Below are positions 1 to 7,564 of a stretch of 64,000 nucleotides of DNA, one piece after another; within the stretch, counting starts at the first letter, position 1, and each line of letters begins with the position of its first letter. The notes under the pieces were generated by a model. It saw nothing but the letters and a program-made list of their open reading frames with translations, ran no database searches and was not told the DNA's origin. The stretch is from contig CALUSL010000007.1 of NCBI GenBank assembly GCA_944323425.1, positions 19,261-83,260 of the forward strand, read 5' to 3'. Position numbers and translations under genes: made by a program. Source of the DNA: Candidatus Gastranaerophilales bacterium (GTDB taxonomy: Bacteria > Cyanobacteriota > Vampirovibrionia > Gastranaerophilales > Gastranaerophilaceae).

Positions 1-79
1 ATAGTTCTGAATCAAGTAATCCTTTGATAATAGCGCTTGCCATCTTCCCTGCGCCTATAAATCCTACTGTTTTGTTCAT
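1..79 (-). CDS. proC: Pyrroline-5-carboxylate reductase, N-terminal fragment
   Basis: The first 26 codons of a minus-strand gene run off the left window edge. The start is the CAT at 77-79. The peptide opens with MNKTVGFIGAGKMASAIIKG, the Rossmann-fold GxGxMA signature of P5C reductase, which reduces pyrroline-5-carboxylate to proline with NAD(P)H in the cytoplasm. The gene is divergent from rpmH and shares a short intergenic region with it. A related NAD(P)-binding reductase is possible because only the dinucleotide-binding start is visible, but the GFIGAGKMASAII pattern is typical of ProC. Confidence 0.8.
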   Translation of the reverse strand, partial: MNKTVGFIGAGKMASAIIKGLLDSEL

Positions 80-106
80 ATTGCGTAACCTTTTTTATGA
101 TTATAT

Positions 107-135
107 TTGACTTTCATTCATGTGTTATTTATCAT
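107..135 (+). promoter_or_regulatory. Predicted sigma70-type promoter of rpmH
   Basis: TTGACT (107-112) and TATCAT (130-135) are separated by exactly 17 bases, 39 bases before the rpmH start. This matches a vegetative -35/-10 pair. Prediction by eye. Confidence 0.55.
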
Positions 136-173
136 GATACAACGCAATAAATTTAATTCAAGGAGCAATAAAA

Positions 174-326
174 ATGAGACGTACATTAGAAGGAACAAAA
201 AGAAAAAGACAGAATGTTAGCGGTTTTAGAGCCAGAATGGCTACTGCTAGCGGTGTTGCAGTAATAAACAGAAGAAGAGCTAAAGGTCGTCACAAACTGG
301 CTATTACAGCTAAGAAAAGAGCGTAG
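174..326 (+). CDS. rpmH: 50S ribosomal protein L34
   Basis: This 50-residue basic protein is a structural component of the large ribosomal subunit. It begins [20 protein letters not shown] and carries the L34 core GFRARMAT followed by an [11 protein letters not shown] tail. The N-terminal [10 protein letters not shown] form resembles cyanobacterial L34 rather than the KRTYQPS form of most bacteria. The start is set by an AGGAG ribosome binding site at 160-164, 9 bases before the ATG. It precedes rnpA, the usual neighbour, but with an 80-base gap containing a strong hairpin. Confidence 0.95.
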   Translation: MRRTLEGTKRKRQNVSGFRARMATASGVAVINRRRAKGRHKLAITAKKRA

Positions 327-350
327 CTTCGTTTATTAATCAAAATTTTT

Positions 351-384
351 ACAACAGACCTATTGCTCTCGATAGGTCTGTTGT
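351..384 (+). promoter_or_regulatory. Perfect 13-bp hairpin between rpmH and rnpA
   Basis: ACAACAGACCTAT (351-363) pairs perfectly with ATAGGTCTGTTGT (372-384) around an 8-base loop. No U-tract follows on the plus strand, so it does not look like an ordinary terminator for rpmH. It could be an RNA processing or mRNA stability element that sets the L34 to RnpA ratio. The role is inferred. Confidence 0.6.
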
Positions 385-406
385 TGTAAGAGTTGATATT
401 AATATT

Positions 407-763
407 ATGCTTCCAAAACAGTACAGATTGAAAAATACAAAGGCATTTGATGCAACATATAAACAGAAACAGGTGGTCTCTGACGGTCTGTTGACACTTT
501 ATATCGGAAAAAAGAAAACAGATGCTGCTTATCCAACAAAAATAGGCTTTGTTGTCAGCAAAAAGTTGCACAAGCGCGCGACAAAACGAAACAGGATAAA
601 ACGACTTGTTCGTGAGGCATGCAGGCTTGAGATAAAAAATAATGCATTAAAAAATGCGGAGAATTATATGTCACTTATTTTTCTGCCTAAACCGCGTGCG
701 CTCGATGTTTCTTTCTCTGATGTACAAAAATCTGTAAAATTCCTTATAGATAGAATCAGGTAA
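407..763 (+). CDS. rnpA: Ribonuclease P protein component
   Basis: This 118-residue basic protein is the cofactor of the RNase P ribozyme that matures tRNA 5' ends. It has the conserved start LPKQYRLKNTKAFDATYKQK, the IGFVVSKKLHKRATKRNR segment (about residues 46-63) and the RNR helix KRNRIKRLVREACR (60-73), the family signature that contacts RNase P RNA. Length is normal. It lies downstream of rpmH, as in most bacteria, but is followed 6 bases later by hisD instead of yidD/yidC; yidC is about 48 kb away in this window. Confidence 0.95.
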   Translation: MLPKQYRLKNTKAFDATYKQKQVVSDGLLTLYIGKKKTDAAYPTKIGFVVSKKLHKRATKRNRIKRLVREACRLEIKNNALKNAENYMSLIFLPKPRALDVSFSDVQKSVKFLIDRIR

Positions 764-769
764 AATTTT

Positions 770-2014
770 ATGAAAATTTATAATTACGAAAACTTAAACG
801 AGGATTTCTTTAGAAATATTCCATTTGAAACAATTACATCCGTAAATGAAATTATTTCTGACGTTAAAAAGAATGGAGACATTGCCGTTTTTAAGTATTC
901 GCAACAATTCGGAGATGGAGTTCTAAATCGTTTAAAGGTCTCCAAATCAGAGATAGAAGAGGCATATAAAAACGTAGATGAGAACGCGATTTTCGCAATA
1001 AAAACAGCAATAAAAAATGTACGGGAGTTTGCGACAAAGCAGCTTGAGTGTTTAAACAATCTTGATACTAATGTATCCGGCTTGAGGCTCGGTCATCGTG
1101 TTATTCCTTTAAACTCTGCAGGGTGCTATATACCGGGAGGCAATTATCCTCTGCCCAGCACTGCTGTAATGACTATTGTTCCGGCAAAAGTTGCAGGGGT
1201 GGAAAGAGTTGTTGCATGTTCTCCGAAAATAAAAGATGTAACTATTGTTGCCTGTGATTTGGCGGGAGCAGACGAAATATATCGTGTGGGCGGGGTACAG
1301 GCGGTAGCCGCAATGGCATACGGTACAGAAACAATCTGTCCTGTTGATAAAATAGTCGGACCGGGTAACAAATTCGTAACAGCTGCTAAAAAACAGGTTT
1401 ACGGGGATTGTGGTATAGATTTTCTTGCCGGTCCGTCAGAGGTCCTTATAATTGCCGATGAAAGTGCAAATCCTGAATTTGTTGCAGCAGATATGCTGGC
1501 ACAGTGTGAACATGACAGAGATGCAAGAGCGTATCTTGTTTGTTTTTCAGAGGGTTTTGCAAATGAAGTTAAAAAAATAGCTTATAGATATTTAAAAACG
1601 CTTTCTACTGCTGATATAGCAGAAGCTTCTTTTGAAAAATCCTGTGCGGTGATTGTTGATACATTACAGCAGGCAATTCTAATTTCTGAAAAACGTGCGC
1701 CTGAACATCTTGAGCTCTGTTTTAGAAATGCTGAACAATATATTAACAGTTTTAAAAATTATGGTTCATTGTTTGTCGGCAATTATTCTGCTGAGGTTTT
1801 TGGTGATTATTGTGCTGGTACAAATCATACACTGCCTACAAACATGGTTGCGAGATATTCCGGCGGTTTGAGTGTATTTGATTTTGTTAAAATTCAAACT
1901 TATCAGGCTGCGGATAGTAATAACGCACAGAGACTTATTCCCTGTGCGTCAAAACTTGCTTATATGGAAGGTTTGTCAGCTCATAAGCTTGCTGCTGATA
2001 TCAGACTGGACTAG
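770..2014 (+). CDS. hisD: Histidinol dehydrogenase
   Basis: A 414-residue zinc enzyme that oxidises L-histidinol to L-histidine in two NAD+-dependent steps, the last stage of histidine biosynthesis. Visible family blocks are AGCYIPGGNYPLPST (117-131), QVYGDCGIDFLAGPSEV (209-225) and RAPEHLEL (309-316). The four expected zinc ligands are present: Q245 and H248 in QCEHDRDARA, D346 in FGDYCAGTNHTLPT, and H405 in LSAHKLAADI. It starts 6 bases after rnpA, so it is probably co-transcribed with ribosomal and RNase P genes rather than sitting in a his operon. The 3' end overlaps the convergent membrane-protein gene by 4 bases. Confidence 0.95.
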   Translation: MKIYNYENLNEDFFRNIPFETITSVNEIISDVKKNGDIAVFKYSQQFGDGVLNRLKVSKSEIEEAYKNVDENAIFAIKTAIKNVREFATKQLECLNNLDTNVSGLRLGHRVIPLNSAGCYIPGGNYPLPSTAVMTIVPAKVAGVERVVACSPKIKDVTIVACDLAGADEIYRVGGVQAVAAMAYGTETICPVDKIVGPGNKFVTAAKKQVYGDCGIDFLAGPSEVLIIADESANPEFVAADMLAQCEHDRDARAYLVCFSEGFANEVKKIAYRYLKTLSTADIAEASFEKSCAVIVDTLQQAILISEKRAPEHLELCFRNAEQYINSFKNYGSLFVGNYSAEVFGDYCAGTNHTLPTNMVARYSGGLSVFDFVKIQTYQAADSNNAQRLIPCASKLAYMEGLSAHKLAADIRLD

Positions 2015-2769
2015 TATGAGCTGTCATCCCATTTTTTTGCATATATATCTGCCATTCCGTAAGCATTTACAAAACCGAGTACAATTGATACATATTGCAT
2101 TATAGCAAATATAAAATTAAGAGCCGGCGGAATCTGTCCTGTCATAATCAAATTTGTAAAATTAAAACCGAGTAATGTTGCAATTAAAAACAAGATAATA
2201 GCAACACTCAGACCGCAAATGAATATTCTGAACCATAAAGAAATTGCATCAAACCAGAAAAGTCTGAAGAATTTTACTAAGATTGACAAATTATAAAGTC
2301 CTTCTGTTTTAAATTCTTTTGAGTAGGCTACTTGAGCAAATGCAATAAATGGTACTACCGCCAGATATATAAAAATTCCAAGGATTGGTATAGCAATTAC
2401 AATTGCCAATAACAGTGAATATAGCATCCAGACTATAATTAAGACAAAGGCTCTGCCTGTAATTTTGAACGGAAGTATGTCAAATTCAGGCAAAATATCA
2501 AATCCAAGCGGTTTCCCTTCTTCTTCAAATCTGTTGTGCATTATTATACAGTTATACCCGAAACTGTAGATGGTTAGAACTAACCCGTAGATTATTGGTA
2601 TTGCACTTAAAGCTAAGAGCCCTCCTATATCAGCAGGAGAGGAGACAGAAGATGATGAAGGCGCTTGTAAAATAACGCCCAAAAATGCTAATACAAACCA
2701 GCAGATGTGTTTTACAACTGCTCCTTCTCCGCTATAAAGTTTTTTTATGGTTGCTAAAACTCCAGCCAT
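2011..2769 (-). CDS. DUF4013-like polytopic membrane protein
   Basis: A 252-residue very hydrophobic protein with about six membrane segments (roughly 20-37, 48-72, 105-150 as a pair, 170-198, 222-245). The Gly-rich LGIFIYLAVVPFIAFAQVAY core and the repeated long hydrophobic pairs resemble the DUF4013 family of uncharacterised bacterial and archaeal membrane proteins. No catalytic motif is visible and no function can be assigned. The gene lies 85 bases downstream of the TPR gene on the same strand and may be co-transcribed with it. The family call is from general resemblance only. Confidence 0.6.
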   Translation of the reverse strand: MAGVLATIKKLYSGEGAVVKHICWFVLAFLGVILQAPSSSSVSSPADIGGLLALSAIPIIYGLVLTIYSFGYNCIIMHNRFEEEGKPLGFDILPEFDILPFKITGRAFVLIIVWMLYSLLLAIVIAIPILGIFIYLAVVPFIAFAQVAYSKEFKTEGLYNLSILVKFFRLFWFDAISLWFRIFICGLSVAIILFLIATLLGFNFTNLIMTGQIPPALNFIFAIMQYVSIVLGFVNAYGMADIYAKKWDDSSY

Positions 2770-2854
2770 ACGTATATCCTCTTTTTTTACTTATCCGTTT
2801 TTATAGTAACGGTTTTTATGTAAAATTTATATACTGTATATGAATGAACTGTTT

Positions 2855-3910
2855 TTAGTTTTTGTTATTTTGTCCTCTGAATGTATTTAGCTCCGGAAGT
2901 TGTTCTTTAATCGTTTTTTCGGGGGAAAGCGGTTTGATATCGATTGTTTTTTCTTCCACAGGCGATTCAGGAATAATAAGAGATTCTGCCGGTGCTTGTG
3001 TCGAGGCAGGAATAACATCAGGACATATATATTCTAAATCAATAACAAACTCTCTATCTTCCGGATTTATTATTAAATCGGAGAGGGAGGTCATATCGTT
3101 TTCATCATAAGGATATAAATCGTTGAGGTATAAGGGTTGATTTGCAATGTAATATGCTTTGAAAATGGCGTCTTCCATTCTTTTGTCACCGAAGAGGATA
3201 GCGTTAACTTCGTCCGGTATCGGTTCCATTTTTTTCTTGTTTTCTTCTATTTTCTTCCGGTATGCTTCGTAATCCGTTTTTATCAAATCAAGACCGGCAA
3301 GTCTTGCTGCGGCTTCTTTTGACTTCGGGTTTATTTTTAGAGCATTTTGGTAGTGCACTTTTGCTTTTTCCGGTGCATCCAGTTTTTCGTATGTGACACC
3401 CAGTTTGTAGTTTGTCCAGAAATTATTTTTGTATCCGTGAGTATATGCATGAAGATAAAAATCTACTGCTTTTGCAAATTCTCCGTCTTTAAAAAAAGTT
3501 TCGCCAAAATAATATGTAACTTTCGGGTTATTTTCATTTATATTTAGAGCTATAGAAAGGGCATTTTTTGCATCTCTTATGTGGTTTTCATAAAGAGCAA
3601 TTCTTGCTTTTCCCACAAGTGCATCTGTATTTGATTTATCAGCACGTGACGCCTGATAATAAAAATATTTTGCAGCAGTAAGGTATTTTTGTTCGTCGGA
3701 CTTTGTTTTATTTTTGATTGAATTGAAATATCTAAGAATTTTGTCTGCCTGCATGCAGTATTGTTTTGACGCTTCTTTAGGGTCACCGTTTTCGAATGAT
3801 ATTTCGCCGTGCCAGAAATCATTGTTTGCTGCCCGGGCAATGTTATATCCGTTAATACCAATTAGAAATGAACAAATAATAAACACTGTGTAAAATTTTT
3901 TCATAACCAT
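2855..3910 (-). CDS. Secreted TPR-repeat protein
   Basis: About 350 residues. A Sec signal peptide (MKKFYTVFIICSFLIGING, ending near the Ala-Arg-Ala-Ala stretch) has no lipobox Cys, so the product should be exported. Tandem tetratricopeptide units follow, for example ALVGKARIALYENHIRDAKN, PKVTYYFGETFFKDGEFAKA and WTNYKLGVTYEKLDAPEKAK (about 95-205). The C-terminal third is Pro/Glu-rich and probably disordered. TPR arrays bind proteins; the partner is unknown. Three starts are possible (TTG 3913, ATG 3910, ATG 3904) with no clear ribosome binding site. It is divergent from the nuo-like operon. Confidence 0.7.
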   Translation of the reverse strand: MVMKKFYTVFIICSFLIGINGYNIARAANNDFWHGEISFENGDPKEASKQYCMQADKILRYFNSIKNKTKSDEQKYLTAAKYFYYQASRADKSNTDALVGKARIALYENHIRDAKNALSIALNINENNPKVTYYFGETFFKDGEFAKAVDFYLHAYTHGYKNNFWTNYKLGVTYEKLDAPEKAKVHYQNALKINPKSKEAAARLAGLDLIKTDYEAYRKKIEENKKKMEPIPDEVNAILFGDKRMEDAIFKAYYIANQPLYLNDLYPYDENDMTSLSDLIINPEDREFVIDLEYICPDVIPASTQAPAESLIIPESPVEEKTIDIKPLSPEKTIKEQLPELNTFRGQNNKN

Positions 3911-3935
3911 CAAAAATAAAATTTAATCTTAATAA

Positions 3936-3977
3936 TTCACAACATATTATATTATATCATCTTTAAAATATGATATA
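3936..3977. promoter_or_regulatory. Operator-like sequences in the TPR/nuoJ divergent region
   Basis: The region contains TTCACAA (3936-3942), the complement of TTGTGAA, a half-site like that of Rex regulators. An inverted repeat follows: TATATCAT (3953-3960), nine bases, ATGATATA (3970-3977). These sit between two divergent genes where a shared promoter is expected. The binding protein is unknown. Confidence 0.3.
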
Positions 3978-4027
3978 AATAATATAGACAAACTAACGGA
4001 AATAAACAACAATAGGAAGCGTCAAAA

Positions 4028-4546
4028 TTGGTTAATGCAGAGGCAGTTTATTTTTATATTTATGCGTTGATACTGATTGTCAGTGCAGTGGGCGTTGTTT
4101 TTTCTCCCCGTATGTTTCTGTCTTTTTGTGCATTTTTTTGTACGCTGTTATTTTCTTCTTGCATATACGGACTGTTGAATGCCGGTTTTATGGCTCTGTT
4201 TCAGTTCATTTTGTGCGGATTATTTCTTTGCATAATGCTGATGCTGATATTGAAAAAAATCACAATCTGGACTCTGCCTTTGAAAGTTGCATCTGTGAGA
4301 AAAATTGTTTTGTCATCTGTTGCTCTAGTTATATTTGGAATTTTTTCATATTTATATGTTAGTTTTGAATTTGGCGGAGTCATCGGAGAATTTTTTGATT
4401 TTATAAAAGAAAAATCAGTTGATATTGTTGATTTTTCCGACTTTATGTTTTCTATCCATCTCGTAATAATAATAACTTTAGTAATGTGTGTTATGCTCAG
4501 GAATATTTATTTGACGAAGAACAATACGGAGGAGACTGATGACTGA
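4028..4546 (+). CDS. nuoJ: NADH-quinone oxidoreductase subunit J-like, degenerate
   Basis: A 172-residue membrane protein with five predicted helices, first in a five-gene block ordered J-K-L-M-N as in complex I operons. The start is TTG, supported by AGGAAG at 4015-4020 and by the absence of an upstream in-frame ATG. NuoJ usually has E-F-L-A-x2-Q-V-L-V-Y-x-G-A followed by hydrophobic V/L/F residues in its third helix. Here the matching stretch is GFMALFQFILCGLFLCIM (about 53-70), so the Glu and the Tyr-x-Gly-Ala bulge are missing. Identity rests mostly on position and topology. It overlaps nuoK by 8 bases. Confidence 0.7.
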   Translation: MVNAEAVYFYIYALILIVSAVGVVFSPRMFLSFCAFFCTLLFSSCIYGLLNAGFMALFQFILCGLFLCIMLMLILKKITIWTLPLKVASVRKIVLSSVALVIFGIFSYLYVSFEFGGVIGEFFDFIKEKSVDIVDFSDFMFSIHLVIIITLVMCVMLRNIYLTKNNTEETDD

Positions 4547-4865
4547 AGGATTTTTTGATGTCGGGCTGCTTCACTATCTGATTCTTGCTCTGGTTCTTTT
4601 TATTGTCGGTATGCTGGGCGTTATCGTTTCCAGAAATATGCTCAGAATCGTAATGTCGCTTTTGGTAGTGTCGATAGCTGTTGTTATAAATTTTCTGGCA
4701 TTTGGCAGCTTTTGTAACAGCACTTTAAAGTATGCAAATATAATGTGTATATTGATAACTGTGATGACAGTGCTTCAGATAACAGGTGCTTTTGCTTTAT
4801 TTTTGAAAGTTTATCATGCAAACGAATATCTTGATGTTGAAAAAATTAAGGACAAGGAGAACTAA
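4539..4865 (+). CDS. nuoK: NADH-quinone oxidoreductase subunit K-like, both key glutamates lost
   Basis: A 108-residue three-helix protein of normal NuoK length, with the family start LLHYLILALVLFIVGMLGV and a three-helix pattern. An ungapped comparison with the canonical helix-2 motif M-S-I-E-L-M-L-N-A-V-N-L-N-F-V-A-F puts Leu42 at the essential Glu36 (E. coli numbering). In helix 3 (V-A-A-A-E-A-A-I-G) the second essential Glu72 corresponds to Leu79. Both glutamates form the E-channel of working complex I, so this subunit is unlikely to conduct protons in the usual way. It ends with an acidic tail and overlaps nuoJ (8 bases) and nuoL (1 base). Confidence 0.85.
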   Translation: MTEGFFDVGLLHYLILALVLFIVGMLGVIVSRNMLRIVMSLLVVSIAVVINFLAFGSFCNSTLKYANIMCILITVMTVLQITGAFALFLKVYHANEYLDVEKIKDKEN

Positions 4866-6028
4866 TGGAATTTTGTGTTGAAAATATCAATCTGGTGGTA
4901 ATTCTGCCCTTTCTTATGAGTCTGGTGCTTGCTGCAAATGCTGTAACAATGAGCAGAATTGACAAAAAGCCGATGTTTATTTTGAGTTTGATATGTGCTT
5001 TTATTTGTTTTGTTTTCAGCGGATTTGCTCTTTTTTATGCACTAAGAACTAATATTAACGTAGAAAGCAGCTTTTTGTGGCTTGCGAATGATAATATAAA
5101 TTTTTATCTGGGAACTTTAATAGACAGAACGTCCGGAATTTTTCTATGCGTTGCTGCAATTTTGAATATTCTCGTCCAAATTTTTGGATGGCAAAAATTA
5201 AGAGCGGGATATTCATATAACAGACTTCTTTTTTATCAAAATTTATTTATATTCGGTTTGTTCGGGATATTTCTGGCTTCTAATATTTTGCAGTCATATA
5301 TGTTTTGTGAAGTATTGGGAGTTGCATCATACCTTTTGATAAATTTTGATTTTTCCAATAAAGAAGAATCAAAGGCTGCAATAAAATCGTTTATTTTTAA
5401 CAGGATAGGTGATTTGACTCTTCTGTTTTGTGTTTTGACTATTCTGTATTTTTCGGTAACTTACAACCAGCTATGGGATAGTACAAACCTCGCGTTTTCA
5501 AATATGATTCAGGTTGCGGAGAGCATAAATTCGCTTATGAGCGAGCCTTTATTCGTTGGATTTTGCTCTATATTGATTTTTGTCGTATTGATGAAATTTA
5601 TGCAGGCATTTATTTATTTGACTTTTGTGTCAAAAATTACGTCTTCAGAGTCCAGAGTTATATTGTTTCAGAATGCATTGATTTTTCTGTCAGGTTTATT
5701 TCTCCTTTTGAGGTTTACGCCGTTTTTCGTGAATCTTGGTGGAAATTGGATATGGACAATACTGATAATCATATTTCTGTTTATGTTCATAGGCTTTTTA
5801 AACAAAATATTTATTCCTGTATGCAGGGCGTTCGGATGGTTTGAAAAGTATATTGTGGATACATTTTTGAATTTTGTAGAACTTGTTATTCGATTTTTCT
5901 CTTTTCTATGCTGCCGTTTCCAGGGAGGCGGTGTTCAGTCCTATATAATATATTCTTTTATAGGGGTGTTGTTAATACTTGGATTTATTCTTCTGTTTTA
6001 TATTACTGTTTCCAATATAGGAGTTTAG
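4865..6028 (+). CDS. nuoL: NADH-quinone oxidoreductase subunit L-like, internally deleted
   Basis: 387 residues instead of about 610. Residues 1-200 match the NuoL N-terminal half, including helix-5 Glu149 in FCEVLGVASYLLINF and KAAIKSFIFNRIGD (170-183). Residues 244-283 align without gaps to the TM7-TM8 segment: Lys244 matches Lys229, but the DAMxGPTPVSALIHAATM signature is replaced by SKITSSESRVILFQNALI. The sequence then jumps to a C-terminal part resembling the NuoL end (FEKYIVDTFLNFVE and QGGGVQSYIIY, 326-362). TM9-TM14, including the Lys399/Asp400 region, are absent. The frame is continuous, so this is an evolved deletion rather than a frameshift. It sits between nuoK and nuoM. Confidence 0.85.
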   Translation: MEFCVENINLVVILPFLMSLVLAANAVTMSRIDKKPMFILSLICAFICFVFSGFALFYALRTNINVESSFLWLANDNINFYLGTLIDRTSGIFLCVAAILNILVQIFGWQKLRAGYSYNRLLFYQNLFIFGLFGIFLASNILQSYMFCEVLGVASYLLINFDFSNKEESKAAIKSFIFNRIGDLTLLFCVLTILYFSVTYNQLWDSTNLAFSNMIQVAESINSLMSEPLFVGFCSILIFVVLMKFMQAFIYLTFVSKITSSESRVILFQNALIFLSGLFLLLRFTPFFVNLGGNWIWTILIIIFLFMFIGFLNKIFIPVCRAFGWFEKYIVDTFLNFVELVIRFFSFLCCRFQGGGVQSYIIYSFIGVLLILGFILLFYITVSNIGV

Positions 6029-6029
6029 T

Positions 6030-7553
6030 ATGAATTTTCTGTCACTTATAACGTTGATATTTGCACCGATAGCCGCGGCTATCCTGATTTTGATACCAAA
6101 ATTTCCTAACCATCAGGTCAAGGTGAGACGTTTCGCCAAGGCTTTTGCTAGTTTGCATTTTATTTATGCAATGCTGTTTCTTGTATTTTTTGATACCGGA
6201 TTGTATGGAATGTCTTATGAACAAGAGTTGACTTTTTTCAATATAAGCTGGCTTAAATCAATGGGGATAAGTGCAAAATTTGCCGTAGACGGAATATCTT
6301 TACTTCTTGTTATTCTGACTGCTTTTATTGTGCTGATAACTTTTGTTTTGAGCAAAATGCATATTCGAACAAAGCACAAACTGTATTATTCAATGGTATT
6401 TCTGTTTGAATCGGCAATACTTGGTATTTTGTGCGCAAAAGATATGTTTATGTTTTTTGTATTCTGGGAATTGTCGCTTATACCGTTGTATTTTTTGATT
6501 TCACAATGGGGAAATTCAGAGGCAAGAAGTTCTGCAATGAAGTTTACTCTTGCTTCTTTTACAGCCAATGTTTTTCTGTTTTTTGCAATGCTTATCCTGT
6601 ATTATTATAATTTTGCGGTAAGCAATGTTTTAACAGCAAATATAGATTCATTGAGTATGGATGAAAGTATTTATCCTCTGTGGTTTCAGATTTTTGTATT
6701 TGTTAATTTTCTTATCGGGTTTGTTGTGCGGGTTCCATTCGTATTTTTCCATTCCTGGTATCCGGATATACAAAATAAAGCAAGTGCTCCTGTAAATATA
6801 CTGGTTGCAGGAACTTTACTCAGTACCGGAGTGTATGGATTAATAAGATTCAATATGCAAATATTTCCTGAAGTGTTCAAGCTTTTTGCTCCTGTATTGA
6901 TGTGCTGGGGTGTTGTAAATATAATATATGCAGGTGCATTGTCTATTATTCAGCCTGAAATAAAGAAAATAGCTGCATACGCCCAGATATCAATGATGGG
7001 ATTCGTTATGATAGGGCTGGCATGTTTGAATCAGGTTGGATTTAACGGGGCTGTATTTATGACACTGTCTCTATCTATTGTTTTTACTGCATTATATGCA
7101 GTGATTTCTTCGGTTCAGTTCAGAACAAAGACTACTTATTTAACAGCATTAGGCGGTCTTGGGCAGGTAATGCCAAAATGTATGTATTTTTCATTGATAA
7201 TTTGTTTTGGAGCAATAGGTGTACCTTTTTTGATTACTTTTGCGCCGAAATTAATGATATTATCGGGTGCAATACTATCAAATCTTGAAGAAGAATTGAT
7301 GGTAAAAATTGTTGCAATAATAGGACTCCTTGCGATAATTTTTGCTTCTGGTTATATAATGTATCTGTTCTATAAAGTATTTTGTTCGGTATTGCTGGAA
7401 CAGTGGAAAAGACTTAAGGATCTAAGTCCTCAGGAAATGAGTGTTATGTCTGCACTCTGTCTTGTTATAATATATTTCGGAGTGTATCCGATGTCGGTTA
7501 TACAGATTTATCAATCAGTTTCGAATTTCTTATTAGATATATTACAGGTGTAA
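6030..7553 (+). CDS. nuoM: NADH-quinone oxidoreductase subunit M-like, pump residues substituted
   Basis: 507 residues, full family length, with about 14 membrane helices. The helix-5 block FFVFWELSLIPLYFLISQWG keeps Glu147 (E. coli Glu144). In the helix-7/8 block FVVRVPFVFFHSWYPD and AGTLLSTGVYGLIRF, the positions of Lys234 and Lys265 are Arg234 and Ser265. The His-bearing S-S-V-S-H-x-G-F motif reads AQISMMGF, and the helix-12 Glu407 (F-V-G-E-F) is Lys407 in FAPKLMIL. An antiporter-like fold is retained, but its charged proton path is altered at almost every conserved position. It follows nuoL by 1 base. Confidence 0.9.
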   Translation: MNFLSLITLIFAPIAAAILILIPKFPNHQVKVRRFAKAFASLHFIYAMLFLVFFDTGLYGMSYEQELTFFNISWLKSMGISAKFAVDGISLLLVILTAFIVLITFVLSKMHIRTKHKLYYSMVFLFESAILGILCAKDMFMFFVFWELSLIPLYFLISQWGNSEARSSAMKFTLASFTANVFLFFAMLILYYYNFAVSNVLTANIDSLSMDESIYPLWFQIFVFVNFLIGFVVRVPFVFFHSWYPDIQNKASAPVNILVAGTLLSTGVYGLIRFNMQIFPEVFKLFAPVLMCWGVVNIIYAGALSIIQPEIKKIAAYAQISMMGFVMIGLACLNQVGFNGAVFMTLSLSIVFTALYAVISSVQFRTKTTYLTALGGLGQVMPKCMYFSLIICFGAIGVPFLITFAPKLMILSGAILSNLEEELMVKIVAIIGLLAIIFASGYIMYLFYKVFCSVLLEQWKRLKDLSPQEMSVMSALCLVIIYFGVYPMSVIQIYQSVSNFLLDILQV

Positions 7554-7564
7554 AGCAAAAAATT

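Noticed and set aside
174..763. Chromosomal replication origin near rpmH-rnpA
   Set aside because: dnaA, dnaN and clustered DnaA boxes are absent; flanking genes are proC and hisD.
4865..6028. NuoL shortening as a frameshift or pseudogene
   Set aside because: The frame is open throughout, both family ends are present in one chain, and the downstream genes keep tight spacing.
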